A stretch of DNA of 64,000 nucleotides from Linum tenue (Eukaryota > Streptophyta > Magnoliopsida > Malpighiales > Linaceae): positions 20,547,475 through 20,611,474 of the forward strand of contig CAMGYJ010000008.1 in the NCBI GenBank assembly GCA_946122785.1, written 5' to 3'. Positions 22,851-34,841 of the stretch are shown piece after piece. Made by a program: the position numbers and the translations under genes. Below the pieces are notes generated by a model. It did no database searches, was not told the DNA's origin, and saw only the letters and a program-made list of their open reading frames with translations. Position 1 is the stretch's first letter, and every line of letters begins with the position of its first letter.

Positions 22851-23604
22851 ACATTATCTTAGCTCATATTTCCTCCCAGTGTCCATTTCATAAACCGCCA
22901 ATGGCTAGATGATCCTCCAGATTCTATTGGTATGCACTTGCTAAATGCTAAACGCCGATTTGACTTTGGATTAACGAAATGGAGTGAGCTCACGGTCAAA
23001 GATGTTCTAGGTGCCGGTTTTCTGTCTCGGTCCTCTATGGAAATAGCCCATTGCTTGCAGCTGCTTCGGCGGCAGCCGACGCACAGTCTGCTGCATTATT
23101 ATTACACGCCAGACGGCAGACGCCACTAACCTTGTACACTAGAGTAGAGTCTTTGTACCAAAAAAATAATAATAAAGAGTAACAGAAAAGTAACAACAAA
23201 TTTTTGAGATACGAGATCCGGTGATGCTCATCAGCAGATTTCTCCTGACAAAGATGTGACACATCATCCATTTAGGTACACGACGTCATTTACTTGCAAC
23301 TCACGCAGGATTCTTCCTTTGACCGTTAATAACCAAACAGTCAACGCTGCCTGCGACCATCGTTTTGTGTTATTAGGTTTTCAGGACTACCGGGCTTAAA
23401 CTAGAAATGGGCCAGAGCCAGGCCGAGGAGGAAAGACGAATCTTTTCTACTGGATCCGTTGATTCGGCCCACTTTCAATCACTTTTTTTGGTTGCCTTTT
23501 GAATTTCAAGCAGCAAATGCTTTCCACTTCCTGCTCTTCTAACCAACGGAGGCGGAACCCGAAAGAACAAAGCGAAAATCCCACCGGCGCGGCGGCGGGC
23601 GGCA
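22851..23604. other. upstream region and probable 5' UTR of PTAC7
   Basis: No confident ORF. A short frame at 22932-23129 (65 aa) is not recognised. The leader of the gene probably begins in about 23440-23600; I saw no clear TATA box. Confidence 0.4.
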
Positions 23605-24423
23605 ATGTCTCTTTCTGCATCGAGTTCGGTTTCTCCCTTCGGAGCAAATATCTGCTCCAGCTCCCGGAAACCCCACCTGGTAATCACTTCTCATCTTCGT
23701 TTCTTCCTCGAATTTTCTACGCCGTATCTTGCTCTGATTTCTAAAGTGATACTTCATTTCTTCCTCCGCCACAGGTCGCGGCGCAGTCAAGAAATCGGCG
23801 GCAAGTGTGGCGCCGGAGGAAGTTGGTACGAATATAAAACCTCTGTACCTAACTTTCTCCTTTCCAAAGTCCGCTTTCAGTTTGTCATTATCATTCGAGA
23901 AAAAGCTGCAACTGTTAGGAACTTAGGATAAGATCCAAAGGAGACTCGTTTTGAAGATAGAATAATTGATGATTTGGTTGATAATTGTGTTTTCCCATAC
24001 CGGAGATCAAATCGGCGAATCTTAGAGTTCCAACTAACGAATTCTTGAACGAAAGATAGTGGCTTGATCACGTTTTCTGGTTTGCAGACAAAAGAGGATG
24101 ATATGCTGCGAGTGAAACTGGGGAGAGTTCCATTCCTAGAGGAGCAAGTGAGGAAGATCAGAGAAAACGGGAAGATGCTGTCGTTCGACATAGAGTGGCT
24201 GATGAAGAACGAAGACAACAAGTACGAGTTCGTCAACGAGGTCGCGGCGGAGGCGACGGAGTACATCGAGCGGAACAGAGACGAGTACGGCGGGAACAAG
24301 AAGGCCATCCTTCATGTGCTCAGCAACCGGATGAACGATGCCGGGTTTTACCGGCCGGAGGCTTACGAGGTTTCTGATCCTTTCAGGCCTGGACCTGATT
24401 ACTTGAAGGAAGAGTTCACCTGA
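23605..24423 (+). CDS. PTAC7: PTAC7/PAP12-like plastid nucleoid protein (3 exons)
   Basis: Exons 23605-23679, 23775-23825 and 24088-24423, all in phase 0, encode 153 aa. The introns (95 and 262 bp) have GT/AG ends with good acceptors (CCGCCACAG, TTTGCAG). The joined protein starts with a Ser-rich, acid-poor stretch typical of a chloroplast transit peptide. After it come VWRRRKLTKEDD and the conserved body FLEEQVRKIRENGKML, YGGNKKAILHVLSNRMNDAGFY and FRPGPDYL. I recognise this as PLASTID TRANSCRIPTIONALLY ACTIVE 7, known also as PAP12, which associates with the plastid-encoded RNA polymerase in chloroplast nucleoids and is needed for plastid transcription. The ORFs from 23605 and 24064 that ignore the introns are artefacts. 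The gene is convergent with KPNB1; stop codons are 491 bp apart. Confidence 0.85.
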
Positions 24424-24914
24424 TCAAAGACGCATTGTTTCGTCCCCACTTCTGTATGTTTGTTGCAGTAGCAGAGTCAGAGTGGTAGATGATGTATCCC
24501 AGAAAAAAAAGGCAGTTTCTTAGTAGCAGCTGCACAACTCTGTTGATTTGCAATGATTTATTATGCGCCCTTACTCTTTATTCATGCAATTGGAAGGCAA
24601 ACCCAAATAGAAAGAACTACAATGAATGATGCCATAACCACGAAAGAGACTCAGAAGCAAAATAAAATGGTGGATGAGACCGACATATTGACCAGTAACC
24701 AAACGATAAAATCTAGCAACGAGAGAAAAAGGACCTTGTAAACCAGAAGACACCTGATGTCCATTAGCCTACATTCATCTGAAAACTGTTGTTCAATGAG
24801 CAGATAGATGGAGAAAACCCGCAAAAATTACTCAGGTACACCGAATGCTGGTAAGACTTCTCTTAAGGAAAGAGCACGTCAATTCGCCGAGCAGCAACCT
24901 CCCTCCATTGTCAT

Positions 24915-27640
24915 TCATACCGAGATGGCTTTTGTGATGGCTAGCTTGGCCCATTCAGCAGATTCCTTGATGTTTTCATCATCGGATGACAGGCATTCAT
25001 TCAAGAAGTCCCTGCTGAAAAGAGACTGCTGTATCAAAGAACCAGCATTGCTCCCTAGCGTATCTGCTAGATCTCCAAGTACCCCAATTGCGGCTTTCAT
25101 CACCAAGTCGTCCCTGCATAAGAAGAAACCAAGTGCCTCCAAGTTACATAAAGAGCAGGGTATGTGCATACAAGTAAATAAGGAAGTCGATGGGGAACAT
25201 TGATTATAGCTGTTGTTACTTACATGTCCTTTCCCTTGTACATGCTGTCCAAATACTGAAGCACGTGTGGTGCATAAGGAATTAAGAGCTGTGTCTTGGT
25301 TGAGTTCTTAAAACCTTGAAGGATTCCAGAATATGCCTCCAAAATCCCACTCCTCAGTGCATTCGTGTACTCAATCATTTCATCATCAGCACCTTCTGTG
25401 TGTGCAGACAACTCTGCAGCACTTTGGAGCATTGGAGAGGCGTACATTAGATACTTCTCGAAATCTGGACCTATAGCCAACGCAATATCACCAAGGCAGG
25501 AGAATATTGGAGGCTTCACGGATCGATGCAACTGATTGCTTGATAGATCTTTGAGGAGTTCTGTCATGATACCATCACAGTAAGGCAAAATTTTAGCTTC
25601 CAAGGCCCTGCAGATGTCACCCACAACACCAACCGTGACAGAGCAAACCTGATACTCCTCAAAATTTTGAAGGCCCATCTCCAAATACTTGAATAGCTCC
25701 GGCATATATTTTTCAAAATCTGGACCAGATGCATAGGCAAGGGCTCCAATAGCTAGCATGGCCTCTTCACTAACAGTTGCACTTCTGTAACCTAAAACGC
25801 TTAGGAAGAGTCTCATTATGTCATCAGCATGCTGCATCAAGGCATTCTTGGTTTGTTCTGAAGATCCCAGCTTTTGAATGATCACCTGTAAACATCCACA
25901 AAGCAGGCCCTGCAGCTCACCCTGTTTCTCTCTCTCTGACACAATTGCCTGCCCTTCAAGGCTCTTAATAAGCTCATCCTTGATGACCTGAACTAACTGC
26001 AAAACCAAATGTGCAGTTTGATCGGTAGAGCACCTCACAACTTCATTCAGAGCTTCATATGCAGCAGTCCTTAACCTCGACTCTGATGCATCTTCTCGGT
26101 GAGAAGCAGTGAGGAGGGACTGCACAATTTCCTGGAAACAAGGAGTAAGAGGACAGGACGCCCCTGCATCTTCATAGCCCTGGGCAAGGAAATAAAGGGC
26201 ACCACAGGCCTTTTCAGCTACATTTGGTGCATCCTTCATACTGTGAAGCAGAACCATAATGATCTGCTGGCAATTCTCTTGTGTGATTAAAGGAGCATCA
26301 ATTGTCGACCCATGGAGAAACTCAAAGATACGACCAAGAGTCCAAGCAGTGGTATCTTTCACATGGTTATTTGGATCCTTCATTAGGGCAGTCAACATGA
26401 AATTCAAAGCCACGGTAATGATGGGTGTCAGTTTCTCTATGGATGGCCCCTCCAAGATTGAGCCAAAAGCATAAGTAGCAGCCTCCCTTTGTCTCCAATC
26501 CTCCTTTGTGATATTTTGTTCAATGAATGGCATTACAAGCGGAACAACATCATCCCCTACAGTACGTGCAACCAGATAAAGACAGGTGCCTCCAGCCATT
26601 GCAATGTTCCATGCACCTTCATCTTGATCTTGATCCTCCTCCTGTTTCAGGATTGCCTCCAGTAAGAGAGGAACAAGAGCAGGAAGAGCTTGCTTGATAA
26701 AGTAAAAGCAAGGTATGCTAGAGCCTGCTTCACTGAAATCACCCCCATATTCATCCAAGATATCGATTTCCTCATCACATATTGAGCTCCAAAACTCAAT
26801 TGCCTGAAGAGCCACCGACTCCTCATCTTCCTTCATTGCCTTTGATGTGATCTTAAATATCTCCTCAATGTAAGGGGCCAACTTCTCATAATACATTGCT
26901 GAAATCGAGACCAAACACTCAAAAGCAGCCTGCCGGATCTTCACATCCGTTGATTGAGTAGCTTCGCAGACAACTCTCATAATATAATCACGCTCTACGT
27001 CATTGCTAAAATTAGCTTGAGCAAAGGTAAGTGCATTGTGAAGGGCCCGTACAGCAGCAAGCCTGACATCATTGTTTACTTCAGTTCCACTCATTCCCTG
27101 CACTACAGCAGTGAGAATCTTGTTCACGTCCTCCTGATCCACATCATCTGGAGAAACTTCCTCACCAAAATAACCGAGAGTCTCCAGAGTAGCTTGTTTA
27201 GCATGAGCTGGCAACTGATGTAGAGTTGACAAGAGTGTGCCAATCAACTCCGGCCACTGCTTCTGGGGATGCTCAATGCCTGCAATCTTGGCAATCACTT
27301 GTGATGCAGTAGATCGAGCATCAGCTTCCAGCGCAGAAAGTGTCTTCAATAAACAGGACTTAATCTGAGCCTTCACGGTAGCATCCAACATTAGCCATCT
27401 CTGGACAAGTTCAACCTTCCTATGTTGTTCCTTGGCATCCAATGCATTCTTGAGAATAAGACCTGCTAACTTACGGCTATCCGCAGGTTTCTCGTCATTG
27501 GCTAGCTCCCCAGAGAGCGATAGCAGGAAATAAGGAAGGTTTTGCTCTTGAAACTGTTTCAGACTATCTTCTGCTTGCTTCCGTACATTCCCATCTATTG
27601 ATTGTGCACTCAAAAGAACATGGGTGACTTCCATTGCCAT
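24915..27640 (-). CDS. KPNB1: importin subunit beta-1 (2 coding exons)
   Basis: Coding exons 25224-27640 and 24915-25113, separated by a 110-bp intron (donor CAT|GTAAGT, acceptor TTATGCAG), give 871 aa, the usual plant length. Translation starts MAMEVTHVLLSAQSIDG and ends AKLAITKAISV. The protein is made of HEAT repeats; an importin-beta N-terminal (Ran-binding) region lies at about residues 20-100, and an acidic loop EEDQDQDEGAWNIAMAGG in the middle of the protein is conserved. It carries cargo with importin alpha through the nuclear pore and is released by RanGTP; in Arabidopsis the orthologue KPNB1 also modulates abscisic-acid and drought responses. The frame is intact throughout, so this is a functional host gene. 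Its 5' UTR contains an intron. Confidence 0.95.
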
Positions 27641-27656
27641 GACTTATTATCTGGAT

Positions 27657-28087
27657 CTACAAAACAAGAGACAGACCATTAGGAGCTTGGTCATCATATT
27701 CATACATCTGAACTTGCGGAAGCAGTGGAGCAATCGGCTTAAAGCGCGTTCTGAACTCAAGCTAAGGATTCTATAGCAGACTAACTTAACAGCAACAGTT
27801 ACCAAATGTAAAAAGCAAAAACCCTAAAAGAGCGAGCCACCGTCAATCAGTTCCTTGTGTCGATGCAGAACACACCACGGGCCAGAGAAAGCAAAAGCTA
27901 GCAAGCAGGCAGAGAGATAGCTGCATTAGAAAAGGGCACTGGAGACGAACTGCTCAAAGTTTCTGTGCAGAATCGGAAATCGAGCGGAGTGGACCACAGT
28001 GATAGAATAGGGCGAAGAGAGGTTGCGGGGAGGTAATCTGGAGAGTTCGAGAGGGGAAGTAGAAGGAGAAGAAGGAAGAGAAATCAC
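27657..28087 (-). other. 5' UTR intron of KPNB1
   Basis: The minus strand shows a donor TTCACAG|GTGATT at 28087 and a pyrimidine-rich acceptor TTGTTTTGTAG ending at 27657, 16 bases before the ATG. The non-coding first exon would run from about 28230 to 28088. The short minus-strand ORFs in this region (for example 27926-28231) span the donor and are not genes. Confidence 0.6.
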
Positions 28088-28231
28088 CTGTGAAGGACGG
28101 CCGCGGCCGCGGCTGAGAGGGTGAGAGTGGTGGCGAACGGCGCTCTGAAACCCTGGGCTGGAGTTGGAGACGAAGAAAGAAAGGCAGGGAGAGAGCGTGG
28201 GGAAGAGGAGTTGCACAATGCACAGCAACAA

Positions 28232-29500
28232 CTACAGTGAATTAAAAGGGTAAGTCGGGTCGGGTTGAAAGGGGGAACCCGCCTCGTCAGGTGGCTTTCA
28301 AACGCAGCGGGGGCGGGCGGGAATTATCCCGCCGACTTATGCTTTCCTTTTCGTTTCATTTTTTGAACTCTTTTAGGGTTTTCCGAAAAAGAGAACATTG
28401 GAAAATTATTCTTTTGTTGATTGTAAAATTATTACCCAATTTCACCCAAAAAAAAAAAAGTATTAGCCAACAAGCCAAAATACAACTTCCAAAAATTGTT
28501 TTACAATTCGTGTGTATGCATCTCAATTGGAATTATTGACTTAGTAATGTAAGCAAGAGTGAGAAAATGCTCAATTGGAGTTAGGGCATAAAAATATTGA
28601 TGAGATATTTTCTGGCACGATTTTTGTCACTAGTTGACAGCCAGCAGTACAAGTGCCCATCGTCATCTTCGATCCAGGTGATTCAAAGAAAACATGTAAT
28701 ATTCATGTGTTGTATGATGCCACTGTCTCGAGAATTGTTGTTGGCTTATGCATGTGGGTGTTGTATTGTCTTACCCAATCACTCGGGCAACTCCTCCATT
28801 CACAGTGAAAGCAGTCGACTGAGTATTAAGTAAATAATATATAAAGTTAATTCAATGTTAACATACTTACATGATATTTAACTAATTAACTATGCCTATC
28901 GGGACAAAAAAACGAAGCACATAGGTAACGGTAATCCTAAAAACTAGATACCTTACATGGTGATAATTATTAGTAATAATATCAGAAACCCTTCTGCGAT
29001 GCTTTATAACATTGGTATTTCGACCAGTAAAACCTAAATTAGGACACTAAACCGGTTCGTATAAGTTATTTAGCCGCCTACTAAGAACCGAGCGGGCGGG
29101 TAGCTAGCCACTCGATTGTTTAACCGACAGAATGAGACCCGAGCAATCGGCTCAAAGCACTCCACCGGCCCACACCATATCTCTTCGGTCGAACCTTTGC
29201 AACAACCTCTGTCAAAATGAAGGGATTGAAAGGGAACATCTTGAAGAAGCTCTGATCCGTCAAACCAATAATGTACCCCAAGCAACCTAACGACCTTCAT
29301 GAGTCGATTTCAGGGGACAAGTTTGAATCAATTTCATCGGAGGAGTTCGACCAAAACCTACTGGCCGCGTTCGAGATGTCATCGGAGGAGTTGATTCTGC
29401 AGATTGAAGAAGAAAAAATCGCAAGTAGAGATGGGGGTGGGGTGATGACAACATGAAAAAGGTTAGAGGGTTTGATGCAATGTCTTGATGTGGAAACTCA
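28232..29500. other. gene-free stretch, including the KPNB1 promoter side
   Basis: The first 100 bases upstream of the KPNB1 leader are GC-rich; the rest is AT-rich. A GC-richer part at about 29080-29500 may be LTR sequence belonging to the Ty3 remnant that follows. No gene is supported. Confidence 0.35.
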
Positions 29501-29529
29501 AAAAAGACGGTCATGGCGATTGAGAGAGA

Positions 29530-30350
29530 CGTTAGAAAGAGGGGGGGGGGCAGAGAAGAGAGAGAGAAGGGATGGAAAAGTTGTTAAGTTTATTGATCGT
29601 TAACTAGCAAAAGACTACACGTGTCCTTTTATAGCCATTTGGACAATTACCAATCACTCCCTATTCTTCTGACTCAACTACAACTAAATCCCATAACTAA
29701 CTCCTCTAGCTTCTTTATTTCTTACACTTGAGGATAGTTCATTACAACTCCTCTCTTCTTCGCCAAAGACTTGACCTCAAGTCTAAAACTCTGAAAATTT
29801 GAGTTTGAAGTCGTCCAAATACTCCTAGGTGGCCTCCTCCTCCTTTGGTGAGTCCACTTAACAAGGATTTGTGTCGCAGCCTGGTTGTTTCTGGGTACAA
29901 AATTCTTGGCCAAGATCAACAAAGGCTTTATCTTCAAACTTCCAACATCATCCAAATATGACAATGTAGGTTGTGTGCTCAACTGATCAACAAAAGCCTT
30001 CTTTAACAACGAAATATGGAATACTGGGTGGATGAAAAAACTCGTGTGCAGTTGTCATTTGTATGCCACAACCACATTAATCAATCCTTTGCAAACCCAG
30101 GAAAGGTCCATAGAACTTGGGAGTCAGCTTCTAGTTTGCTCTTGTAGTCACAACAGACTGCCTGTAGGGTCTTCGTTTGAGGTAAGCCTTATCTCCCACT
30201 TGCAATTTCCTTTCAATTCTGCGTTTGTCAGTAATCTATTTTTGTATGTTGGGAGTCTGAGCCAAGTTGGTTCTGAGTATACCCACCATCATTTGCTGTT
30301 GATTCAATTTGTCTGCCACAATTGCAACTGATGTTGTCAATGCATTTTAT
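29530..30350 (-). pseudogene. 3' end of a decayed Ty3/gypsy element (integrase C-terminus, chromodomain side, LTR start)
   Basis: On the minus strand, 30240 to 29722 reads RKLQVGDKAYLKRRPYRQSV, then KFYGPF, then a LLKKAFVDQL segment, ILAKNFVPRNNQAATQ and VKWTH, which is the GPF/Y-to-chromodomain order of plant Ty3 integrases. Stops and frameshifts break it. Downstream (plus about 29720 to 29540) lies LTR-like DNA with TATAAAAGG and CAATAAAC on the minus strand. The rest of the element is missing. Confidence 0.65.
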
Positions 30351-30404
30351 AGTGCAAACTAAGAGGGAGGGAAACCATTATTATTATATTACTTTATATA
30401 TATA

Positions 30405-30673
30405 GGTTCAGGCTAGCGTATGTCAGTCGTACATTGTACGCCCTTCGAGTTTTACTATTTAGAGCAGGAATTAACCGAAATTTTGGGCATGATACTATAC
30501 CCTAACATCTAATGGATAAACCCCAGTCCCTAATTCTCTAACCCAAGCCACGAGATTCATTTAATCTAAAAAATAATAACCGAAGGTTCTGATTCAACGG
30601 AATATATTGAAGTGCAAAAACCAAGTGTGAACACAGGCGTATGTTGTATGCCTGACGTACGCTAGCCTTTACC
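30405..30673. mobile_element. MULE-like MITE (269 bp)
   Basis: Inverted ends of about 38 bp (GGTTCAGGCTAGCGTATGTC at the left; GACGTACGCTAGCCTTTACC at the right) are bordered by ATATATATA on both sides, a 9-bp repeat that is low in complexity and so weak evidence. Confidence 0.6.
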
Positions 30674-30748
30674 ATATATATATATTATTTTTTATATATA
30701 AAAGAGAGGTTTCCCCAAATTAGTCAAATCATAGGGATTTATTAGGGT

Positions 30749-32011
30749 GTCATTTTATTTAGTTTAGGTATTTAATAGGGTGCCTAATTATTTCCTAGCT
30801 CATCAGCAGCAGGACCCGGATGAGAAGTTTTGGAAGATTATTTGGCAGACTCCTGGCGAACCGATCAGAACCTTCATGTGGCTGACCTTCTCCGGAAAAA
30901 TAGTCACTAATGTACTCCGATACAACAAGAAGATTGCGCCTAATCCTTTCTGCGAAAGGTGCTCGGGGCATCCAGAGAATATCCTTCATATACTTAGAGA
31001 CTGCCTCCAAGCTCTTTTCTTCTGGTCCCAACAAGTTCCTAGTGGGCAGCAGCAGCGCTTCTTCAGCGCCCCGCAGGAGGAATGGCTCCGGATGAATCTC
31101 TTAGAGGGCGGATCGACTTCCGAGGGAATCAGCTGGCCTGCTTTTTTCATCATGGCAGCATGGCTTACAAGAAAGAACATGTGTTTCTGCTCTCCAAGGA
31201 ATAAACGCAGTGCTCTCTCCCCCGACCCTCGAGCACTCCATTATTACGAAGACCAAACTCTAGCACGTTTCGTGGCATGCACCGACACTTTTCCTCGACA
31301 ACTGTGTGTGGCCAGTGGATCGACAATGGGTTGACATTGGATGGTCTCCTCCTCATGATGGATGGGTCACTCTGAATGTCGATGGAGCTTCGAACGGGAA
31401 CCCCGGGCCGAGGTCGGGGCAGAAGGCGTGGTCAGGGACTCAATGGGCAGTGAGGGTTCGTGGCTAAGATCGGATCGACCAAGACAACTCTAGTGAAGCT
31501 TTGGGGCATCAACTATGGGATAGAGCTAGTTTGGAAGCTTGGTTGCCGAGCAGTCAAAGTAGAGACGGACTCTCAGCTGGCCGTATAGCTTATTCAGAAT
31601 AGAATGGATCCTATACACCCGTACGCGACCCTTCTTTCGATGATTCTCAAGAATCTGAGAAGGGATTGGCTGGTCAACATTGCTTATACTTACCGCGAAG
31701 GGAATGGAGTCGCGGACGTGCTCTCGAAGCACAGTCTCGTCTATCCCTACGGTATGCATGAGCTTGTCGAACCACCAACCGAATTAGCAGCTGTTCTTCA
31801 AGATGATATGCTAGGAACCAAGTTCGAACGCCACATTGCGATTCAAACCCCCTCCTCTACTTAACCCCCTGTACACATCTTCTCTGTTCTAGGCTTTTGC
31901 CTCCTTTGAATGCGAATAAATTGTTTCCTAGCTACGTTAGATGTCATTTTATTTTATTAGCTAGGATGTCATTTTATTTAGTAGGTATTTAATAGGGTGC
32001 CTAATTGTTTA
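30749..32011. repeat. direct repeat of about 45 bp flanking the LINE
   Basis: TGTCATTTTATTTAG..GGTATTTAATAGGGTGCCTAATT occurs at about 30749-30795 and again at about 31967-32011. It is longer than the LINE target duplication and lies around it, so a local tandem duplication probably preceded or followed the LINE insertion. Confidence 0.55.
30801..31918 (+). pseudogene. 5'-truncated L1-type LINE, zf-RVT plus RNase H
   Basis: An insertion of about 1.1 kb flanked by a 15-bp near-perfect repeat AATTATTTCCTAGCT (30786-30800) and AATTGTTTCCTAGCT (31919-31933), as produced by LINE integration. It encodes a zinc-binding zf-RVT region (WQTPGEPIRTFMWLTFSGKI, then CERCSGH..ILHILRDC), followed by a frameshifted plant L1 RNase H domain (WVTLNVDGAS, LGCRAVKVETDSQLAV, YREGNGVADVLSKHS). 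It ends near AATAAA without a clear poly(A) tail. Confidence 0.75.
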
Positions 32012-32285
32012 CTAACTGCATTTTTTGGGTGTTTGTTTCTGACATGGTGGATGTCATTGTGTCATTTTTTATTTTATTTGGTAAGTAGGTTTTTCTTGCC
32101 AGTTTGTGACTATGGTGGGTAGATAATATAGAAAAATACGTTGTTGTGTTTTTAGAGAGAGAACATGTCACTAGGTGGTTTTCATTTATTTTTATTTTAT
32201 TGTTTTTGTTTATTTCTTATATTTCAAAATTAGGAAGAAAAGGGGAGAGAGAAACGTAACAAAATTTTAGAAGAAAAGGGGAGGA
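32012..32285. other. gene-free AT-rich stretch
   Basis: T-rich sequence followed by two short GAAGAAAAGGGGAG repeats (about 32231 and 32270). No gene. Confidence 0.3.
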
Positions 32286-33170
32286 TTTTTTTTTTTGAAG
32301 TAGCAATTCATTAAGAATCCGAACGTGCCAAAACTAAAATGGAAAAGTACAAGCAGATTACAACCGAATTTGAAAACCAAACCAACAAACCTCCAACAAA
32401 CCAGGTCTAGAATCCAATAGGGCCCAGACCCAAAGCCCAAGCAACAAGATTCAGTCTTCAAACCCTAGTCGAAATCTACCCCTTTTGGAATCCTCCACCA
32501 CCACAGCGAAGACCAGCACCGCCGCTTTGACACACTTGCAGTGCCACTTCCCACCAGTCATGTTGCCATGCACCAAGCAGAGGAACCATCTTCCACCATC
32601 CCGGATGGAGGAGCGAGCCCACCCCGGTCCAATCACTATCCACCTCCCAACGAAACCGCAAAGAGACGACAACAGAGACGACCGGTCGGTGAAAGAAACA
32701 AAAGAAAGAGCACTTTTGTCTTCAAGCTCATCTAGCCGAGTCCGACGCCATAGTGCTGCATCTACGAAACCCCATGACATGCAAAGAGTGACAAGGTGGT
32801 AGACAAGGGATAGATGAGAAATAAACAAGCCAGATCTACATCAGATCCAACCCCTTTCACATCTTAGATCAGTTACCATCTCTAGATCTGAAACAAACAG
32901 GTCAGAGGCCAAAAGCACATCCCACCGAGGAGGGGGGGGGGGGGGTGAAAAGAACCTAGAAACGGGACAAGAAAGCACCCAAAAATGGGAAAGTAAAGAG
33001 CCCATAAAAGAGCAGAAACCACAACCAAACAAAAGCAAACACGGGAAAAAAGGAAGGGGAAGAAGCAAATAAGAAAGAGCAAGGAGAAAAGGAAGAACTC
33101 GGAGGGGTGGAGGGCTGCCATCAATCGTCGGAGGGACGTCGGTGGAAGCCCCCTTGATGTCAAGTGGTTA
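32286..33170 (-). mobile_element. probable retroposon (LINE 5'-plus-3' derivative), minus strand
   Basis: An 11-T run at 32286-32296 followed by GAAGTAGCAATTCATTAAG is, on the minus strand, the TTAATGAATTGCTACTTC-poly(A) end typical of plant L1 LINE 3' UTRs. Upstream minus-strand DNA has ORFs of 93-125 aa without recognised domains. There is no RT, and no target duplication was found, so the left boundary is approximate. Confidence 0.4.
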
Positions 33171-33368
33171 GTGGCCTAAAGAGAAGGCAGAGAAAAAAGA
33201 GAAAAAAGAAATAAAGAGAGGTGAAGTCTAAACTATAACGTGAGTTGGGAATTGATGAAGAGAGGGGGAGTGCGAGTTATTCAACCCTTTTTTTTCTGTC
33301 CTCCGTGTTTTTGAGAGAAGGAGAAGAGTGTTAGAGAAATAACAGGAATGAGCGTGTGAAGGATGGGA

Positions 33369-33655
33369 GCGAAGATTGTAGAGAGAAGTATGAGAGGTTG
33401 GAGAGATTGTAGAGTGCAGATGGAGGTTGTTTGCGTGGACATTATAATGACACAGGAGGGATGAGGCAGGGGAATGAATTGACAAGAAGATTAGGAATTC
33501 ATCTGAGAGTGGAGATTGTAGAGAGAAGTATGGTAGGTTAGAGGGATTGTAGAGAGGAGATGAAGGTTGTTTGGGTCTACATTTTACTGACATAGGGGGC
33601 GGATGCAGGATGAGGCATGTGAATGAATTGATAAGAAGAGTAGGGATTCATGTGA
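33369..33655. repeat. two tandem copies of a 140-bp unit
   Basis: GATTGTAGAGAGAAGTATG recurs at 33374 and 33514, followed in both cases by similar GGTTGTTTG and ATGAGGCA..GAATGAATTGA blocks. Confidence 0.7.
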
Positions 33656-34210
33656 GTTTATTGATATTTTATTACAATTTTTGTCTTCCTTCTTTCTGTA
33701 AATGTTGTCTTCCTTTATGGTGAGGATTTTATTGTGTCCACTTCAGTATGAAGATTATGGGGTTTTTGCTTGCCTGAAATTCTTTCAAATCATTATGTTT
33801 GTTGTCATTCGGTTGGGTTGCCTTTGGTTCTTATTTTCGTTTTTATATAAGTTTTGCTTTGGATTTTTTCATTCTTTGCACGACAATTCTATGGTGCCGC
33901 AACTGCACCAGTGCCGTCTCAATATTCTGGCCAGTTTGAATAATATTATTGTGGTTTGGAAGGTTGGGTTAGAGTTTGGGTGAGTCTGGCTTAGAAAATA
34001 TTAATAAAAAATAAATGAAAGGTTGTGTGTGCCTCCTTCACTCCTTCATTTTTTCTATGGTGGTGTGAAGGAAGGAGATTCCGTTGATTCTCACCGAAAA
34101 TCCACCACCATATCATCGTCGTTAAGCGTCTTGCGCCGGACGACTATCACCACCAAGATCTCGGGCCCCTCGTAATCCGAACCACCACGGTTAGCAATTC
34201 CAGTGTCGCC
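33656..34210. other. gene-free stretch before the copia element
   Basis: AT-rich to about 34010. The last 150 bases are GC-richer with short CCACCACC words and resemble the sequence after the copia 3' LTR, as expected of an interrupted target. Confidence 0.3.
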
Positions 34211-34515
34211 TTAACAAATTGAAAAATCAAATACAACGGTCTTTTTTCTCAACGACGACGTCTTGCTTGCCGAAGACAAATCTGCTGCTCAGTGTCGTTT
34301 TGAGGACTAGAAGAATGCTGGAATGCCACCGTTTCTAGCTTCCTTTTCTGTTAACTTTTCATTTCGTTGCAAGGTTTTATAGTTTCTTCCAAACTATGAA
34401 ACAAGAATTGTAATGGTGTTGTCTTCACTTGATATGTACTGCCTAGAAGAGGCGGGAGTTGGAATGAAATAAACAAGTTTTAGGGTTTCAATGTCTTCCC
34501 TTTGCATCTTTGTTA
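34211..34515 (+). repeat. 5' LTR of the copia element
   Basis: It matches 40002-40309 with many substitutions and small indels, so the element is old. The LTR ends just before the primer-binding site. The TG/CA termini are eroded. Confidence 0.7.
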
Positions 34516-34841
34516 TGGTATCAGAGCCTCCAATGGAACCCTAGCCGCCACACTCTTCTTTTTTTTTTTTTTTGACAAAGTTTCTTCTTCTTCAATGGCT
34601 GAAAATCAAGTCAATCCAGTCGCACGGGCTCAACCACAAAATGCTGTACCTGTCGACCCTCTATCAGATCCTTTCTTTCTCTATGGCTCCGAGCAGCATG
34701 GATCTCTTCTTGTGGGTGAACTCCTCACTCATACCAACTACAATGACTGGATCGAGGCCATGTTTAATGCCCTTGCTGCAAAAAAACAAGACTGCTTTCA
34801 TCAATGGTACAATACCATTACCAGCAGCAACAGATGCACGC

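Noticed and set aside
23605..23931. 108-aa ORF starting at the PTAC7 ATG
   Set aside because: It reads through the first intron; the spliced frame gives a coherent PTAC7 protein.
27926..28231. Minus-strand ORFs upstream of KPNB1 as small genes
   Set aside because: They span the likely 5' UTR intron donor and have biased composition; they are leader sequence.
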